Of a stretch of 64,000 nt of DNA, positions 35,684 through 43,598 are shown in pieces. The notes under the pieces were generated by a model. It was not told the DNA's origin. It saw only the letters and a list, made by a program, of their open reading frames with translations, and ran no database searches. The stretch lies in contig JAZKDE010000027.1 of assembly GCA_040387735.1 (NCBI GenBank), positions 34,797-98,796 of the forward strand, in the 5' to 3' direction. Both the position numbers and the translations under genes were made by a program. This DNA comes from Arcicella sp040387735 (lineage in GTDB: Bacteria; Bacteroidota; Bacteroidia; Cytophagales; Spirosomataceae). Numbering within the stretch: the first letter of the stretch is position 1; each line of letters starts with the position of its first letter.

Positions 35684-37873
35684 TTACAGCAATATCTGAT
35701 GAATATCACAAATATCTTGCAGAACGTCTTTAGAATCATAAAAATTCATTGAAAGGCTAGCAAAGTATGCTACCCTTATTAATTCATTTCTTACCATATT
35801 TCGTTCGATACGGTAAAGATTTTCATTATCATAACTAGCGACTGGAGCTACAATCATATCATATATATATGCAAAATTTTTATCAGGATGATTGCGAAGT
35901 AAACGCCCTCTCCTTTGAATGTATTCCCTAGGATTTCCTGTACTACTAGCAAAAACTCCTACTTCAGCCCTTGGAATATCAACCCCTTCATCTAACATTT
36001 TCATTGCTAGCAACATATCTATTTTCCCTTCTGAAAAGCCTCGTAATTTATTTTTTTGGTCTTCTGTTTCTGATGTATAAGTGCTAGCTCGAAGGCTTGG
36101 ATTTACTTCTTGTGCAGCTTTCAAATATTGGTATACAAATTTGTTAGCTATATCCTCACTGTTTTCATCTTCTTCCTTACTCGAACCCACTGGAACATAA
36201 GTAAAAACAAATTTCATTTTACCATTTTTACCCAACTCTTTAAGAATTTCTTTAAATGCAGGTATTTTCCTTCTAGCTTGATGGATAATTGTTTTTCTTC
36301 GTAATAGTAACTTTTCAACAATTGGAGAATCTTTAAATTTGCCTAGTTTAAAATCAAAAAACTTATACAGGGCATTGGATATATCAATGTAGTTCTCTTT
36401 CTCATCTTCATCTAAATGCACAATTTTGGGATAATAAAAATAGTCTGTCAATCTCCCCTCTTTCATTGCCCTTTTCATCCCGAAATTGTAACAAAATGGT
36501 GGTTGGTCATTGAAAAACTCACATATTGCATTAGTTCCCATAGGGTCATACTTTCTATTGGGAGTCGCACTAAGTCCTATTCTTTTTGGAATTGTCAAAG
36601 TTGACATTACTTCCTTAATCTGATTTGCCCCCATATTGTGTGCCTCGTCCGCTATCAAAATAAAATTATTCTGAATCTTCACGAAATACTTTAAAAATCT
36701 ATCAGAAGCGAAGCTGGCATAAGTAGAAATAATTACAACATCTTTTCTCAAGCCTGCTTTAAAGTTTGATACATAATTTGGAATAAGTTTCATTCCATCA
36801 TATCCTCCCCCAATTACTATTATATTTGAAAAATTGAATGAAGAAACTTCCTCAATCCATTGTTCCAATAAAGCTTTTGACGGAACAAGAATAATAGCAT
36901 AATAACTATTTGACTTCTTGTATTCATTCAACAGGCAATTAAGAGAAGTGATTGTTTTACCTGTACCAGTAGCCATTGCAAATATCCCTTTTTTGTTATT
37001 TGCAACCCAATTATTATAAGCGTCTATCTGATACTGTCTTGGTCCTTCTTTAGGAAATCGAGGTAGAGACTCTAATTCTTCTAATTTTTCCAGTTTCTTT
37101 TGGGCTTTTTTGATGGAGGTTATTAATTTTTCATTTATTGGTAATAGTTGTTTTTTTTCGACGAGATATTTTTCTTGAGTTAACAGTTCATTTATTTCCT
37201 TGTCTCCAAACTCTCGTTTGATTGCTGTTAGAGTTTCATCAATACTTAGATATTCGACAAAATCAGCTTTTTCCTCAAAAATATTGTTAAAATACTCTGT
37301 CTGTGAATTAAGCCACTTATTAGACCTTCCATTCTCCCACGACATGAAGCAATCAAGTTCTTCAAGATTTTCAAGTAAACCATAAGCCGTAAAATTACAC
37401 GAAGCCTTGAATCCCACTTTATTTTCACCATCACTAAAAATACCTGATTTGTAATGAGCAAGCCCTTTCTTATTTTTAGGTTGTATGATTTTAACTTGAA
37501 TTCGCTCATTTGCTATTAACCATGCGAAGCATTCAAAGAAATGTTGACCATATTCATCCAATGTATTTTTGAGACTTTTTATGTCATCCAGTTTAAAAAT
37601 AGGCAATGATACGTCTCCTTGTTGTCCTCTTTTTATAGCCTCTCTATCTTGTTCAGATAGGACATTATTAATAATTACCCTCATTATGCCACCTGAACAA
37701 AGGAAATTAGCAAATCCAATAGATAAAACGTTAATTGCGGCAGAACTAAAATACCCCAATAACAAATCAAATGAATTACTATTACACAAAGAATCTATAT
37801 AAAATTGTAGAGGTTCATTGATACTTCCTGTTTTATAAGCTCTGTCATCAGACCAATTAACTGTTTTCAGCAT
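35684..37873 (-). CDS. PLD-like nuclease-DEAD/DEAH helicase fusion
   Basis: About 729 residues. The N-terminal ~200 residues are a phospholipase-D-like nuclease domain with HYKSGIF (HxK) and KASCNFT. A superfamily 2 helicase follows: MATGTGKTITS (motif I), LIADEAHNMG (motif II), GLSATPNR (motif III), GVDIPRAEVG and QRRGRLLR (motifs V-VI). Such helicases occur in phosphorothioate-dependent restriction modules. The C-terminus here (DVLQDICDIHQILL) is probably an assembly artefact. On the far side of the N gap the same frame continues from DICD to a stop at 35576-35578. I chose the ATG at 37873; an in-frame GTG at 37882 would overlap the desulfurase stop. Confidence 0.85.
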   Translation of the reverse strand: MLKTVNWSDDRAYKTGSINEPLQFYIDSLCNSNSFDLLLGYFSSAAINVLSIGFANFLCSGGIMRVIINNVLSEQDREAIKRGQQGDVSLPIFKLDDIKSLKNTLDEYGQHFFECFAWLIANERIQVKIIQPKNKKGLAHYKSGIFSDGENKVGFKASCNFTAYGLLENLEELDCFMSWENGRSNKWLNSQTEYFNNIFEEKADFVEYLSIDETLTAIKREFGDKEINELLTQEKYLVEKKQLLPINEKLITSIKKAQKKLEKLEELESLPRFPKEGPRQYQIDAYNNWVANNKKGIFAMATGTGKTITSLNCLLNEYKKSNSYYAIILVPSKALLEQWIEEVSSFNFSNIIVIGGGYDGMKLIPNYVSNFKAGLRKDVVIISTYASFASDRFLKYFVKIQNNFILIADEAHNMGANQIKEVMSTLTIPKRIGLSATPNRKYDPMGTNAICEFFNDQPPFCYNFGMKRAMKEGRLTDYFYYPKIVHLDEDEKENYIDISNALYKFFDFKLGKFKDSPIVEKLLLRRKTIIHQARRKIPAFKEILKELGKNGKMKFVFTYVPVGSSKEEDENSEDIANKFVYQYLKAAQEVNPSLRASTYTSETEDQKNKLRGFSEGKIDMLLAMKMLDEGVDIPRAEVGVFASSTGNPREYIQRRGRLLRNHPDKNFAYIYDMIVAPVASYDNENLYRIERNMVRNELIRVAYFASLSMNFYDSKDVLQDICDIHQILL

Positions 37874-37874
37874 A

Positions 37875-39008
37875 TTATTCACTCTTTATAAATAGGTTTA
37901 TTATTTTTACAAACTCTTTTATTTCACTCAATGTATTCATTTTACCAAGGGATATTCTTAAACTTCCCAAAGACTCTTCATTACTTAATCCCATCGAATT
38001 TAATACATGAGATGGCTGAATCAATGCTGATGTGCAGGCAGAGCCGTTGCTAACCGCAACATTTTTCTGTTTATCTATGAAGAAATTTGCGTCAAAATTT
38101 GGCAGATAAATGTTTGTTGTATTAAATATTCTTTCCTTTAGGTTTCCATTTATAAATGAACCAGTTATCTTCAATAATTCAGTTTCTAAATAATTTCTTA
38201 AATTGATGATATTTTCAGCATCAATGACCATTTCTTTCAAGGCAATTTCACAAGCTTTGCCAAATCCAATTATTGCTGGTACATTACTTGTACCACTTCT
38301 TAATCCAAATTCATGCCCACCTCCATGTAATTGAGAAAGAAGCTTAATGCCCTTTTTTACAAAAAGCCCACCAATACCTCTTGCACCATAGAATTTGTGA
38401 GAAGAGAAACTAAGTAAATCAATATCCAAATTAAAAACATCAATTGGTATCTTACCGACAGCTTGAGTCGCATCAGTAAAGAATAATGAACCATTTTGGT
38501 GTGTCAAATTTATGATGTCTCTAATTGGTTGAATCACTCCTGTTTCATTATTTACCCACATAATAGCAACTAAGATTGTATCTGATTTTAGGGTATTTCT
38601 AAAAGTATCCATATTTATTACCCCGTCCTTCTCAACAGGTAAATATGTCACATCAAACCCAATTTGTTCAAGATAACTACACGTATCTAACACCGCTTTA
38701 TGTTCAGTTTGACACGTAATTATATGCTTGCCTTTGTGTTGATGAGCGAGGGCAATGCCTTTTAAGGCTAAATTAATACTCTCTGTTGCCCCTGATGTAA
38801 AAATAATTTCTGAAGGAGTTGCTTCTATTAGCGATGCGACTTGTTCTCGGGCATTCGCTACAGCTTTGTGTATATATCTGCCAAAGCTATGTACGCTTGA
38901 TGGATTTGCGAAGTAGTCTGTAAAAAAAGGAAGCATTTCTGCAATAACCCTTTTGTCAATGGGTGTAGTGGCATTATTATCTAAATATATAATATTATTA
39001 GTGTCCAA
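37875..39008 (-). CDS. Cysteine desulfurase, SspA/DndA role (NifS/IscS family)
   Basis: A 377-residue class V PLP enzyme that takes sulfur from cysteine as a persulfide. The opening IYLDNNATTP, the PLP lysine in SSHKFYGARG, LRSGTSNVP and the catalytic-Cys loop SNGSACTSA are all intact. It is first in the minus-strand operon, with the helicase ATG 1 nt after its stop. Its presence in a locus with sspBCD makes it the likely sulfur donor (SspA). A housekeeping IscS role is less likely, because no iscU or suf genes are nearby. A small relic of a related gene lies at 41010-41066. Confidence 0.9.
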   Translation of the reverse strand: MDTNNIIYLDNNATTPIDKRVIAEMLPFFTDYFANPSSVHSFGRYIHKAVANAREQVASLIEATPSEIIFTSGATESINLALKGIALAHQHKGKHIITCQTEHKAVLDTCSYLEQIGFDVTYLPVEKDGVINMDTFRNTLKSDTILVAIMWVNNETGVIQPIRDIINLTHQNGSLFFTDATQAVGKIPIDVFNLDIDLLSFSSHKFYGARGIGGLFVKKGIKLLSQLHGGGHEFGLRSGTSNVPAIIGFGKACEIALKEMVIDAENIINLRNYLETELLKITGSFINGNLKERIFNTTNIYLPNFDANFFIDKQKNVAVSNGSACTSALIQPSHVLNSMGLSNEESLGSLRISLGKMNTLSEIKEFVKIINLFIKSE

Positions 39009-39209
39009 GTGGTAAGTGTTATTTATCGTTAACTTTTATTCAAATTTAGTTAAATAATTAATGTTTTGAGGTTAAATCATTTGTAATGACATAACTTTTA
39101 CCAATTATTTAATGTTAAGGATACTATCTCCAAAACTCTTATCTTTACTATGCCAAAATTTGCAATGCGTTATAGGATAAAGCGATAGGTAAGAAATGTG
39201 GACAAACGT

Positions 39210-39369
39210 GGTTCTTCGTCAATTTTGGTGAAAAGTAAAATTTCAGGTTAATTCTATTTTTTATAATCTCCAGTACTGGCACAATTTATATTTTACGCAT
39301 GATAATTATATTGTGCGAATCAAATATTCTGAAACAGAATTAAGTTTTTACCAAAATTGACGAAGAACC
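39210..39369. repeat. 160-bp MITE-like element
   Basis: Perfect 20-bp terminal inverted repeats GGTTCTTCGTCAATTTTGGT (39210-39229) and its complement (39350-39369) enclose 120 non-coding bases. The end sequence resembles IS ends of the ISL3 type, as far as I recall. A partial copy lies at 41069. It is probably a non-autonomous derivative of an insertion sequence. No TSD was established. The remainder of 39009-39209 shows no gene. Confidence 0.7.
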
Positions 39370-39412
39370 TCAGATAGATGCAGGAATATACAGTTCCAAC
39401 CGTCAGAATATT

Positions 39413-39568
39413 TTACTCATACTTAAACTGATAATCTTTTGTCTTTATGATGGGTAAGTGAACACCCAAAAGAAGTATTTGGTAACAATAAAGACCTCCG
39501 TATTGATGTCCAAAATAGTTATTATCTTCTAATTCTCTATCTGTTGAGTAATACCCAATTAAAAACAA
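39413..39568 (-). pseudogene. Short coding-like fragment (51 codons)
   Basis: An open frame from a TTG at 39568 to TAA at 39413 with protein-like composition (DNNYFGHQYGGLYCYQIL). No ATG is present and the family is unknown. It may be the C-terminal scrap of a lost gene in this rearranged zone. Confidence 0.25.
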
Positions 39569-39616
39569 GGGTCATATTCATTTGGTAAATATGATGATGA
39601 AAATTCCATGTGTTGT

Positions 39617-40023
39617 TTAATTTTTGACCTTTCTCTTAATTGTATTTCTCACTGCATCTATTCCAATTAATCTTCTGATAATCAATATTTTACCAAGTTT
39701 AAAAAGTACCACGAATTCAAAATACTGATTATTGTTTTCTGTGTGGGTATAGAAACGAATTGAATCAGTAATTTTTACAATGACCCAATTTTCCTCTGGT
39801 GGTGCTTTTTCCACTATTTTCACCTTACCCCAAGAACAATTATTTAATGTCCCCCAGAGCATATCCCAATCTGTTTCTAATATGCCTTCATCAGTGACTC
39901 TATAATGTTGTAAAGATTCACCTAATGATTTCGTCTGGTAGTGTTGTCGTTCCAAACGTTTTCTATCTTTTCTGAAATAGGTAATATTGAAGCGTTTATC
40001 GTAATGGTATCAAACATTCCCAT
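39617..40023 (-). pseudogene. Small cytoplasmic gene broken by a frameshift
   Basis: The natural start appears to be MGMFDTITINASILPIS at 40023. That frame runs to about 39957 and then hits a stop. The next frame continues with QHYQTKSLGESLQHYRVTDEG and ends at 39617. A single missing base near 39950-39957 explains both. Restored, the protein would have about 135 residues. The MGMFDT opening is common in small phage- and island-borne proteins of unknown function. A sequencing error is possible. Confidence 0.6.
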
Positions 40024-40263
40024 TATTAAAATTTGCTTTAAATTGTTTAAAAATCAACATCTACTTAAATTATCAAAAGCAAAAGAGTTTTGAATTTTAA
40101 ACCTTAAAATTTGAGCGTAAAAACAGAATTTTGAATCTTGATTAATCACATTCGGAGTTTTTACAAATTCTCATTATCGGCTTCCTTTTCAAGCTACATT
40201 AGTTTTACAGACCAATACCATTACGGCACGAGCAATTGACTTTTCTTTCGATGTTGAATATCT

Positions 40264-40695
40264 TTATATTTCGGTCAAAATGTTGAATTCATCTAATTCA
40301 TCTTGTAATGCCTCAATGCGTGTTTCTAATTCTATCACTAAATCATCTCTTTGTTTGACTTTAAGCACTGACTCATAGCCTTGTAGCATTTCATCGTAAC
40401 TGTGGTCTTTCGATAAGCCATCTTTAATGTCAAGGTGTTTGTAAAACTGTGCAAGTCCTTTCAATTCACTTAGTTCAAAGATTTTTGAGTAAATCACGGT
40501 ATTTGCCTGTGCAAGTCGAGTCTTCAAAGACACAAGTTCTTGCACCTTAGCCATGAGTTGTTCTTGTGTTTCTGCGACATCATAAGGGCGTGGATTGCCA
40601 GTGAAGACTGAATTGTACTCTTCAATCCTTTCTCGAAGCATTTTCAATTCTGCCACGATTTTGTTTTTTTGTTTAAGTGCCTTTGTAATTTTCAT
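40264..40695 (-). CDS. DIP1984-like coiled-coil protein
   Basis: A 143-residue, highly charged helical protein. The pattern ALKQKNKIVAELKMLRERI, then QVELVSLKTRLAQANT and LSELKGLAQFYKHLD resembles the DIP1984 (septicolysin-like) family, which has no firm function. Coiled coil covers most of its length. An intrinsic terminator and a possible leader peptide lie just upstream on the same strand, so it may be controlled by attenuation. Confidence 0.6.
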   Translation of the reverse strand: MKITKALKQKNKIVAELKMLRERIEEYNSVFTGNPRPYDVAETQEQLMAKVQELVSLKTRLAQANTVIYSKIFELSELKGLAQFYKHLDIKDGLSKDHSYDEMLQGYESVLKVKQRDDLVIELETRIEALQDELDEFNILTEI

Positions 40696-40724
40696 TTTGA
40701 ACTAATTTTATCTGTGAAGAAGTA

Positions 40725-40757
40725 AAATAAAAAACCCGAACTTTTTGGGTTCGGGTT
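40725..40757 (-). terminator. Intrinsic terminator upstream of the DIP1984-like gene
   Basis: On the minus strand, the perfect 9-bp stem AACCCGAAC/GTTCGGGTT with a 7-nt loop is followed by TTTTTTATTTT. It lies 30 nt before the start codon of the downstream gene and 30 nt after a short ORF, the layout of a transcription attenuator. Confidence 0.75.
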
Positions 40758-40786
40758 GTATAATCATTTGATGAATTCTATTGGAA

Positions 40787-40873
40787 TCAGCAAAGGTCAA
40801 ACCACACCCAAATATCTCTGAACTGTTTAGTACAGAATTGACAATCGGAAATATGGTTGCGTTGAATTTGCAT
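40787..40873 (-). CDS. Possible 28-residue leader peptide
   Basis: ATG at 40873 to TGA at 40787, rich in Cys, Trp and Phe toward the end (CQFCTKQFRDIWVWFDLC). The DNA coding for WVWF (GGGTGTGGTT in the sense strand) is partly complementary to the 5' arm of the terminator that follows, so it could form an antiterminator. Both the leader role and translation are inference from layout. Confidence 0.35.
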   Translation of the reverse strand: MQIQRNHISDCQFCTKQFRDIWVWFDLC

Positions 40874-41009
40874 TTTTTTTGTTTGTGCAAAGATAGTATT
40901 TTTTTTAAATGTTAATCAAGAGAATCTTGATATTTATTTTTAAGAGCTTTGAAATCAGTAGGTTAGTTCATAATATGGAAACCTTTGATTAACTGCATAA
41001 TACAGATTT

Positions 41010-41066
41010 TTTGTTACATCAAACTCAATTTATTCAAGATATTGACACATGAGTACTGCGTTTAAA
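41010..41066 (-). pseudogene. Relic of a cysteine desulfurase gene
   Basis: These ~55 bases align with 38645-38700 inside the desulfurase gene. On the minus strand they read NAVLMCQYLE-stop-IEFDVT, against KAVLDTCSYLEQIGFDVT in the intact protein. Homology stops on both sides. The right edge is 3 bp from a partial copy of the MITE-like repeat. Confidence 0.6.
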
Positions 41067-41068
41067 TT

Positions 41069-41138
41069 GGTTCTTCGTCAATTTTGGTGAAATAGTAATT
41101 CTTAAATTAATTCCTTTTTTTATAATCTAAAATCCTGC
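41069..41138. repeat. Partial copy of the MITE-like element
   Basis: GGTTCTTCGTCAATTTTGGT is identical to the left end at 39210. The similarity continues for about 60 bp through TTTTTTATAATCT. No right end is present, so the copy is truncated close to the stop of the outer-membrane protein gene. Confidence 0.65.
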
Positions 41139-41149
41139 CAGAAATTCAC

Positions 41150-42346
41150 TTAAAACAACGCATATCCCAAGGTCAAGGCAATTCTATTGATTGTATTATT
41201 GATGTAAGTTTTTTGCTCTCCCGAATTTGTTTTCACGTAAGATAAATTCATATTTATCTTTTTTATCTTAAATCCAACCCCGACTTTATACCCATACATT
41301 GCATAATTACGAATCAAATTAACATATTCGGTATTATTTAGAGGAGTCTCGAATACTCCTCCTGCCAAAACATAAAAATCTTTTTCAGAATCTTTATTCT
41401 TGTAAAACGAATATTGAGGGGCAATAGAAATTCCCAAATAATTATTCTTTTTGTTTGAAAATACAAAAGAACTTTGTTGAACCTCATTGAAGATATGATA
41501 CATTAAATCAAGTTTTACTGCCACCTTTCGTCTATTGGAAGGTAATTCTAAAAGCCACCCTACACCCAATGAAGTGACAATATTTCCCGAATTGCTGAAA
41601 GAAGGACTTCCATAGGGGGCGTATTCTGAAAGGTATGAGTATTGTCCTACTCCAATTTGAAAATAAAGATTGCTGCCTAATATCTCTTTCATGGTAGTCT
41701 CCTTTGCCTGTTTGTCTCCAAAAAATGCGTTATATTCTAAAATAACAGGCTTCAAAGATGCTTCGGAATAATTATAGTTAAATTTTTTCTGGTTAAGTAA
41801 GGAGCAATCTTGACACAAATCTGCTAACTGGTCATTATAAATATTTTGCTTAACTATAACCTTCGTACCTTTAATTTCATCAAAGAAATCATGTTTAATT
41901 AATTCTTCGATAGGTTCATTTAATTTTTCTATAAAAAAATGGTCTTTGCCGTTGGCATCTTTAAAAGCATACAAACTAATTTTACCCTTTATCAATTGCT
42001 TAAGTACAATCGTTGTATCTGAAATAACAATACGTTCACTCGTTAAAAGTAAAGAATTATAATCGTATGGTGTAATATCAAGGGAGGTTGTTTTTTTGAG
42101 GTAAATAGATTTATTTTCTATGCCAAAACTTCGCAATTCTGCAATGATATTGTACATTTTAGCTTGGCTTCCATTCGCCATAAATAGAATTTTTGTCGGG
42201 TTTTTGCTCCACTGTTTATCATCTATTTTTCCACGCATCGTATCACCAGTTTGGTTAATAATGTAACCAGAAACAAAGTTTTTTTGAGCAATAATTGAAG
42301 TGTGAACTAAGGTATTAATTAGGGTGAGAATAAGGGTTTTTTTCAA
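41150..42346 (-). CDS. Exported outer-membrane beta-barrel-like protein
   Basis: A 398-residue protein with a signal peptide (cleavage after IIA-Q). The first half contains a GYIINQTGDTMRGKID strand pair found in many Bacteroidota surface proteins. The second half, from about residue 225, alternates hydrophobic and polar residues in strands (LGVGWLLELP, KVGVGFKIKKINMNLSYVKT) and ends in LGYALF with a terminal Phe, as expected for an outer-membrane barrel. The function is unknown. It lies alone in the island, between a truncated repeat and a hairpin element. Confidence 0.65.
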   Translation of the reverse strand: MKKTLILTLINTLVHTSIIAQKNFVSGYIINQTGDTMRGKIDDKQWSKNPTKILFMANGSQAKMYNIIAELRSFGIENKSIYLKKTTSLDITPYDYNSLLLTSERIVISDTTIVLKQLIKGKISLYAFKDANGKDHFFIEKLNEPIEELIKHDFFDEIKGTKVIVKQNIYNDQLADLCQDCSLLNQKKFNYNYSEASLKPVILEYNAFFGDKQAKETTMKEILGSNLYFQIGVGQYSYLSEYAPYGSPSFSNSGNIVTSLGVGWLLELPSNRRKVAVKLDLMYHIFNEVQQSSFVFSNKKNNYLGISIAPQYSFYKNKDSEKDFYVLAGGVFETPLNNTEYVNLIRNYAMYGYKVGVGFKIKKINMNLSYVKTNSGEQKTYINNTINRIALTLGYALF

Positions 42347-42485
42347 GGAATTTAAGTTTTTTTGAGCGAATAGATTAAAAAATTGCCTGTGTTGTGCAAT
42401 TTATATGCAAAAGTGGTCGAACAAATATGTAAGTATTTTGAGATTAGAAATCTCGAATAGCGTTTGAATATCTTAATTATTAAAA

Positions 42486-42558
42486 TTTCGCCTTTCTTGG
42501 TGATTTCATCAACAAAACGGACGGTAGCTTGTCGGTGAAAATACCAAGAAAGGCGAAA
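42486..42558. repeat. 73-bp inverted-repeat element
   Basis: TTTCGCCTTTCTTGGT (42486-42501) and its exact complement (42543-42558), with further weak pairing inside (ATTTCA/TGAAAA). It lies about 140 bp upstream of the beta-barrel gene. It could be a terminator or a tiny mobile repeat. Confidence 0.55.
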
Positions 42559-42567
42559 AAATACCAT

Positions 42568-42936
42568 TTATCAAATTAAATAATTATTATTGTATCAGAA
42601 AACTTAGTTTATCCATAACGGTACTGCATTGTTTTAACAATTCACCCGTATAAATTAAGTTTTCATTTACTGTTTTTAAGTGAAAATACAATTTTATCGT
42701 TGTCACGTTTCGGACGTTTAAGCGGGGGATTTACTTTTGCATCTTGCCACAACGATTTTATTGATAAATAGTGCGAAAATAAATAGCCGATTTTATACGA
42801 GTGTTTACGTCTCTTCTTTTCTTATAAACTCGTCTATGTTTCTTTTCTGAGATTTTGTTTCTTAATATGAGTTTTTGAAATAGAAAATCTTTGTTTTTTG
42901 TGATTTACTGATATATCTGATTCGTAAAAGTAAACG
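42568..42936. other. Intergenic region
   Basis: I find no gene, repeat or convincing promoter here. Stop codons occur in all frames. Confidence 0.45.
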
Positions 42937-43038
42937 ACCATTTTTGTAAACTATTTATACAGTTTTAATGGATATTTTTTCAAAAAATCGTAATGGAAAT
43001 ATTGTCAAAAATGCCAAACTATTCCCGTAGCATATGAC
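42937..43038. repeat. 102-bp direct repeat, copy A
   Basis: It matches 43497-43598 over about 102 bp with roughly one difference in eight. Both copies begin ACCATTTTTGTAAACTATT and contain a GATATTTTTTCAAAAAATCG hairpin. Copy A directly abuts the stop codon of the 136-residue gene. Confidence 0.75.
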
Positions 43039-43449
43039 CTATTTTTTAGGATAAAGTAATCCAGAATAAATATCTTTATCTTTTCTGTTTATTCTATTAT
43101 TTGCTTTATCCCAGATTAATAAATTTTTATTTTTAGTCAGCCATAAATGCCATTTACTTAAAGTCTTCTCATCAATTACCTTAATCGCTAAATAATTTTG
43201 TTGCCTTTCTGCGTATATGTCAGTAATTTTTTCTAAAATATCCACAGAGTTTTCAAACTCAAAGAGAGTTTTATCATTGCCTTTATCTGGTTCACTCAAA
43301 TATTCTTTTTTAGATTTTAATTCGCTATTAATTCTTTTAAATTGTTTTTGAATAAAAAAATTAATGTTACTGGCTTTTACTTGTGCAGATGTATCTATTT
43401 TACAAAACAACAACGAGCAACTTACGATTACAATCAATAGTTTTTTCAT
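43039..43449 (-). CDS. Small exported protein, candidate Rhs immunity or accessory (second)
   Basis: A 136-residue protein with a signal peptide (MKKLLIVIVSCSLLFC..., cleavage near TSA-Q). The mature part is lysine-rich and helical (FFIQKQFKRINSELKSKKEYL) and of no family I know. It is the second gene downstream of the Rhs gene on the same strand, and its 3' end carries the same 102-bp repeat as the gene before it. That suggests gene-plus-repeat cassettes. An immunity role against the Rhs metallopeptidase is a guess from position. Confidence 0.6.
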   Translation of the reverse strand: MKKLLIVIVSCSLLFCKIDTSAQVKASNINFFIQKQFKRINSELKSKKEYLSEPDKGNDKTLFEFENSVDILEKITDIYAERQQNYLAIKVIDEKTLSKWHLWLTKNKNLLIWDKANNRINRKDKDIYSGLLYPKK

Positions 43450-43496
43450 TTTTGATATACTTTGGTTACATTGTTCCTGTTTAAACTAATAATTGT

Positions 43497-43598
43497 ACCA
43501 TTTTTGTAAACTATTCATACAGTTTTAAACGATATTTTTTCAAAAAATCGTTATGGAAATATTGTAAAAAATGCCAAACTATTTCAGCAGCATACGAC
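43497..43598. repeat. 102-bp direct repeat, copy B
   Basis: The second copy of the repeat at 42937-43038. It covers the last 20 bases of the 146-residue gene and the space after it. The two copies bracket the 136-residue gene. Confidence 0.75.

Noticed and set aside
21975..39008. BREX or classical Dnd system
   Set aside because: No PglZ, BrxL or methyltransferase is present for BREX, and I see no DndB or DndE. DUF4007 plus ATPase plus PAPS-reductase-like protein fits the Ssp type better.
40708..40890. 60-residue minus-strand ORF
   Set aside because: It contains a strong intrinsic terminator, and an overlapping shorter frame explains the layout better.
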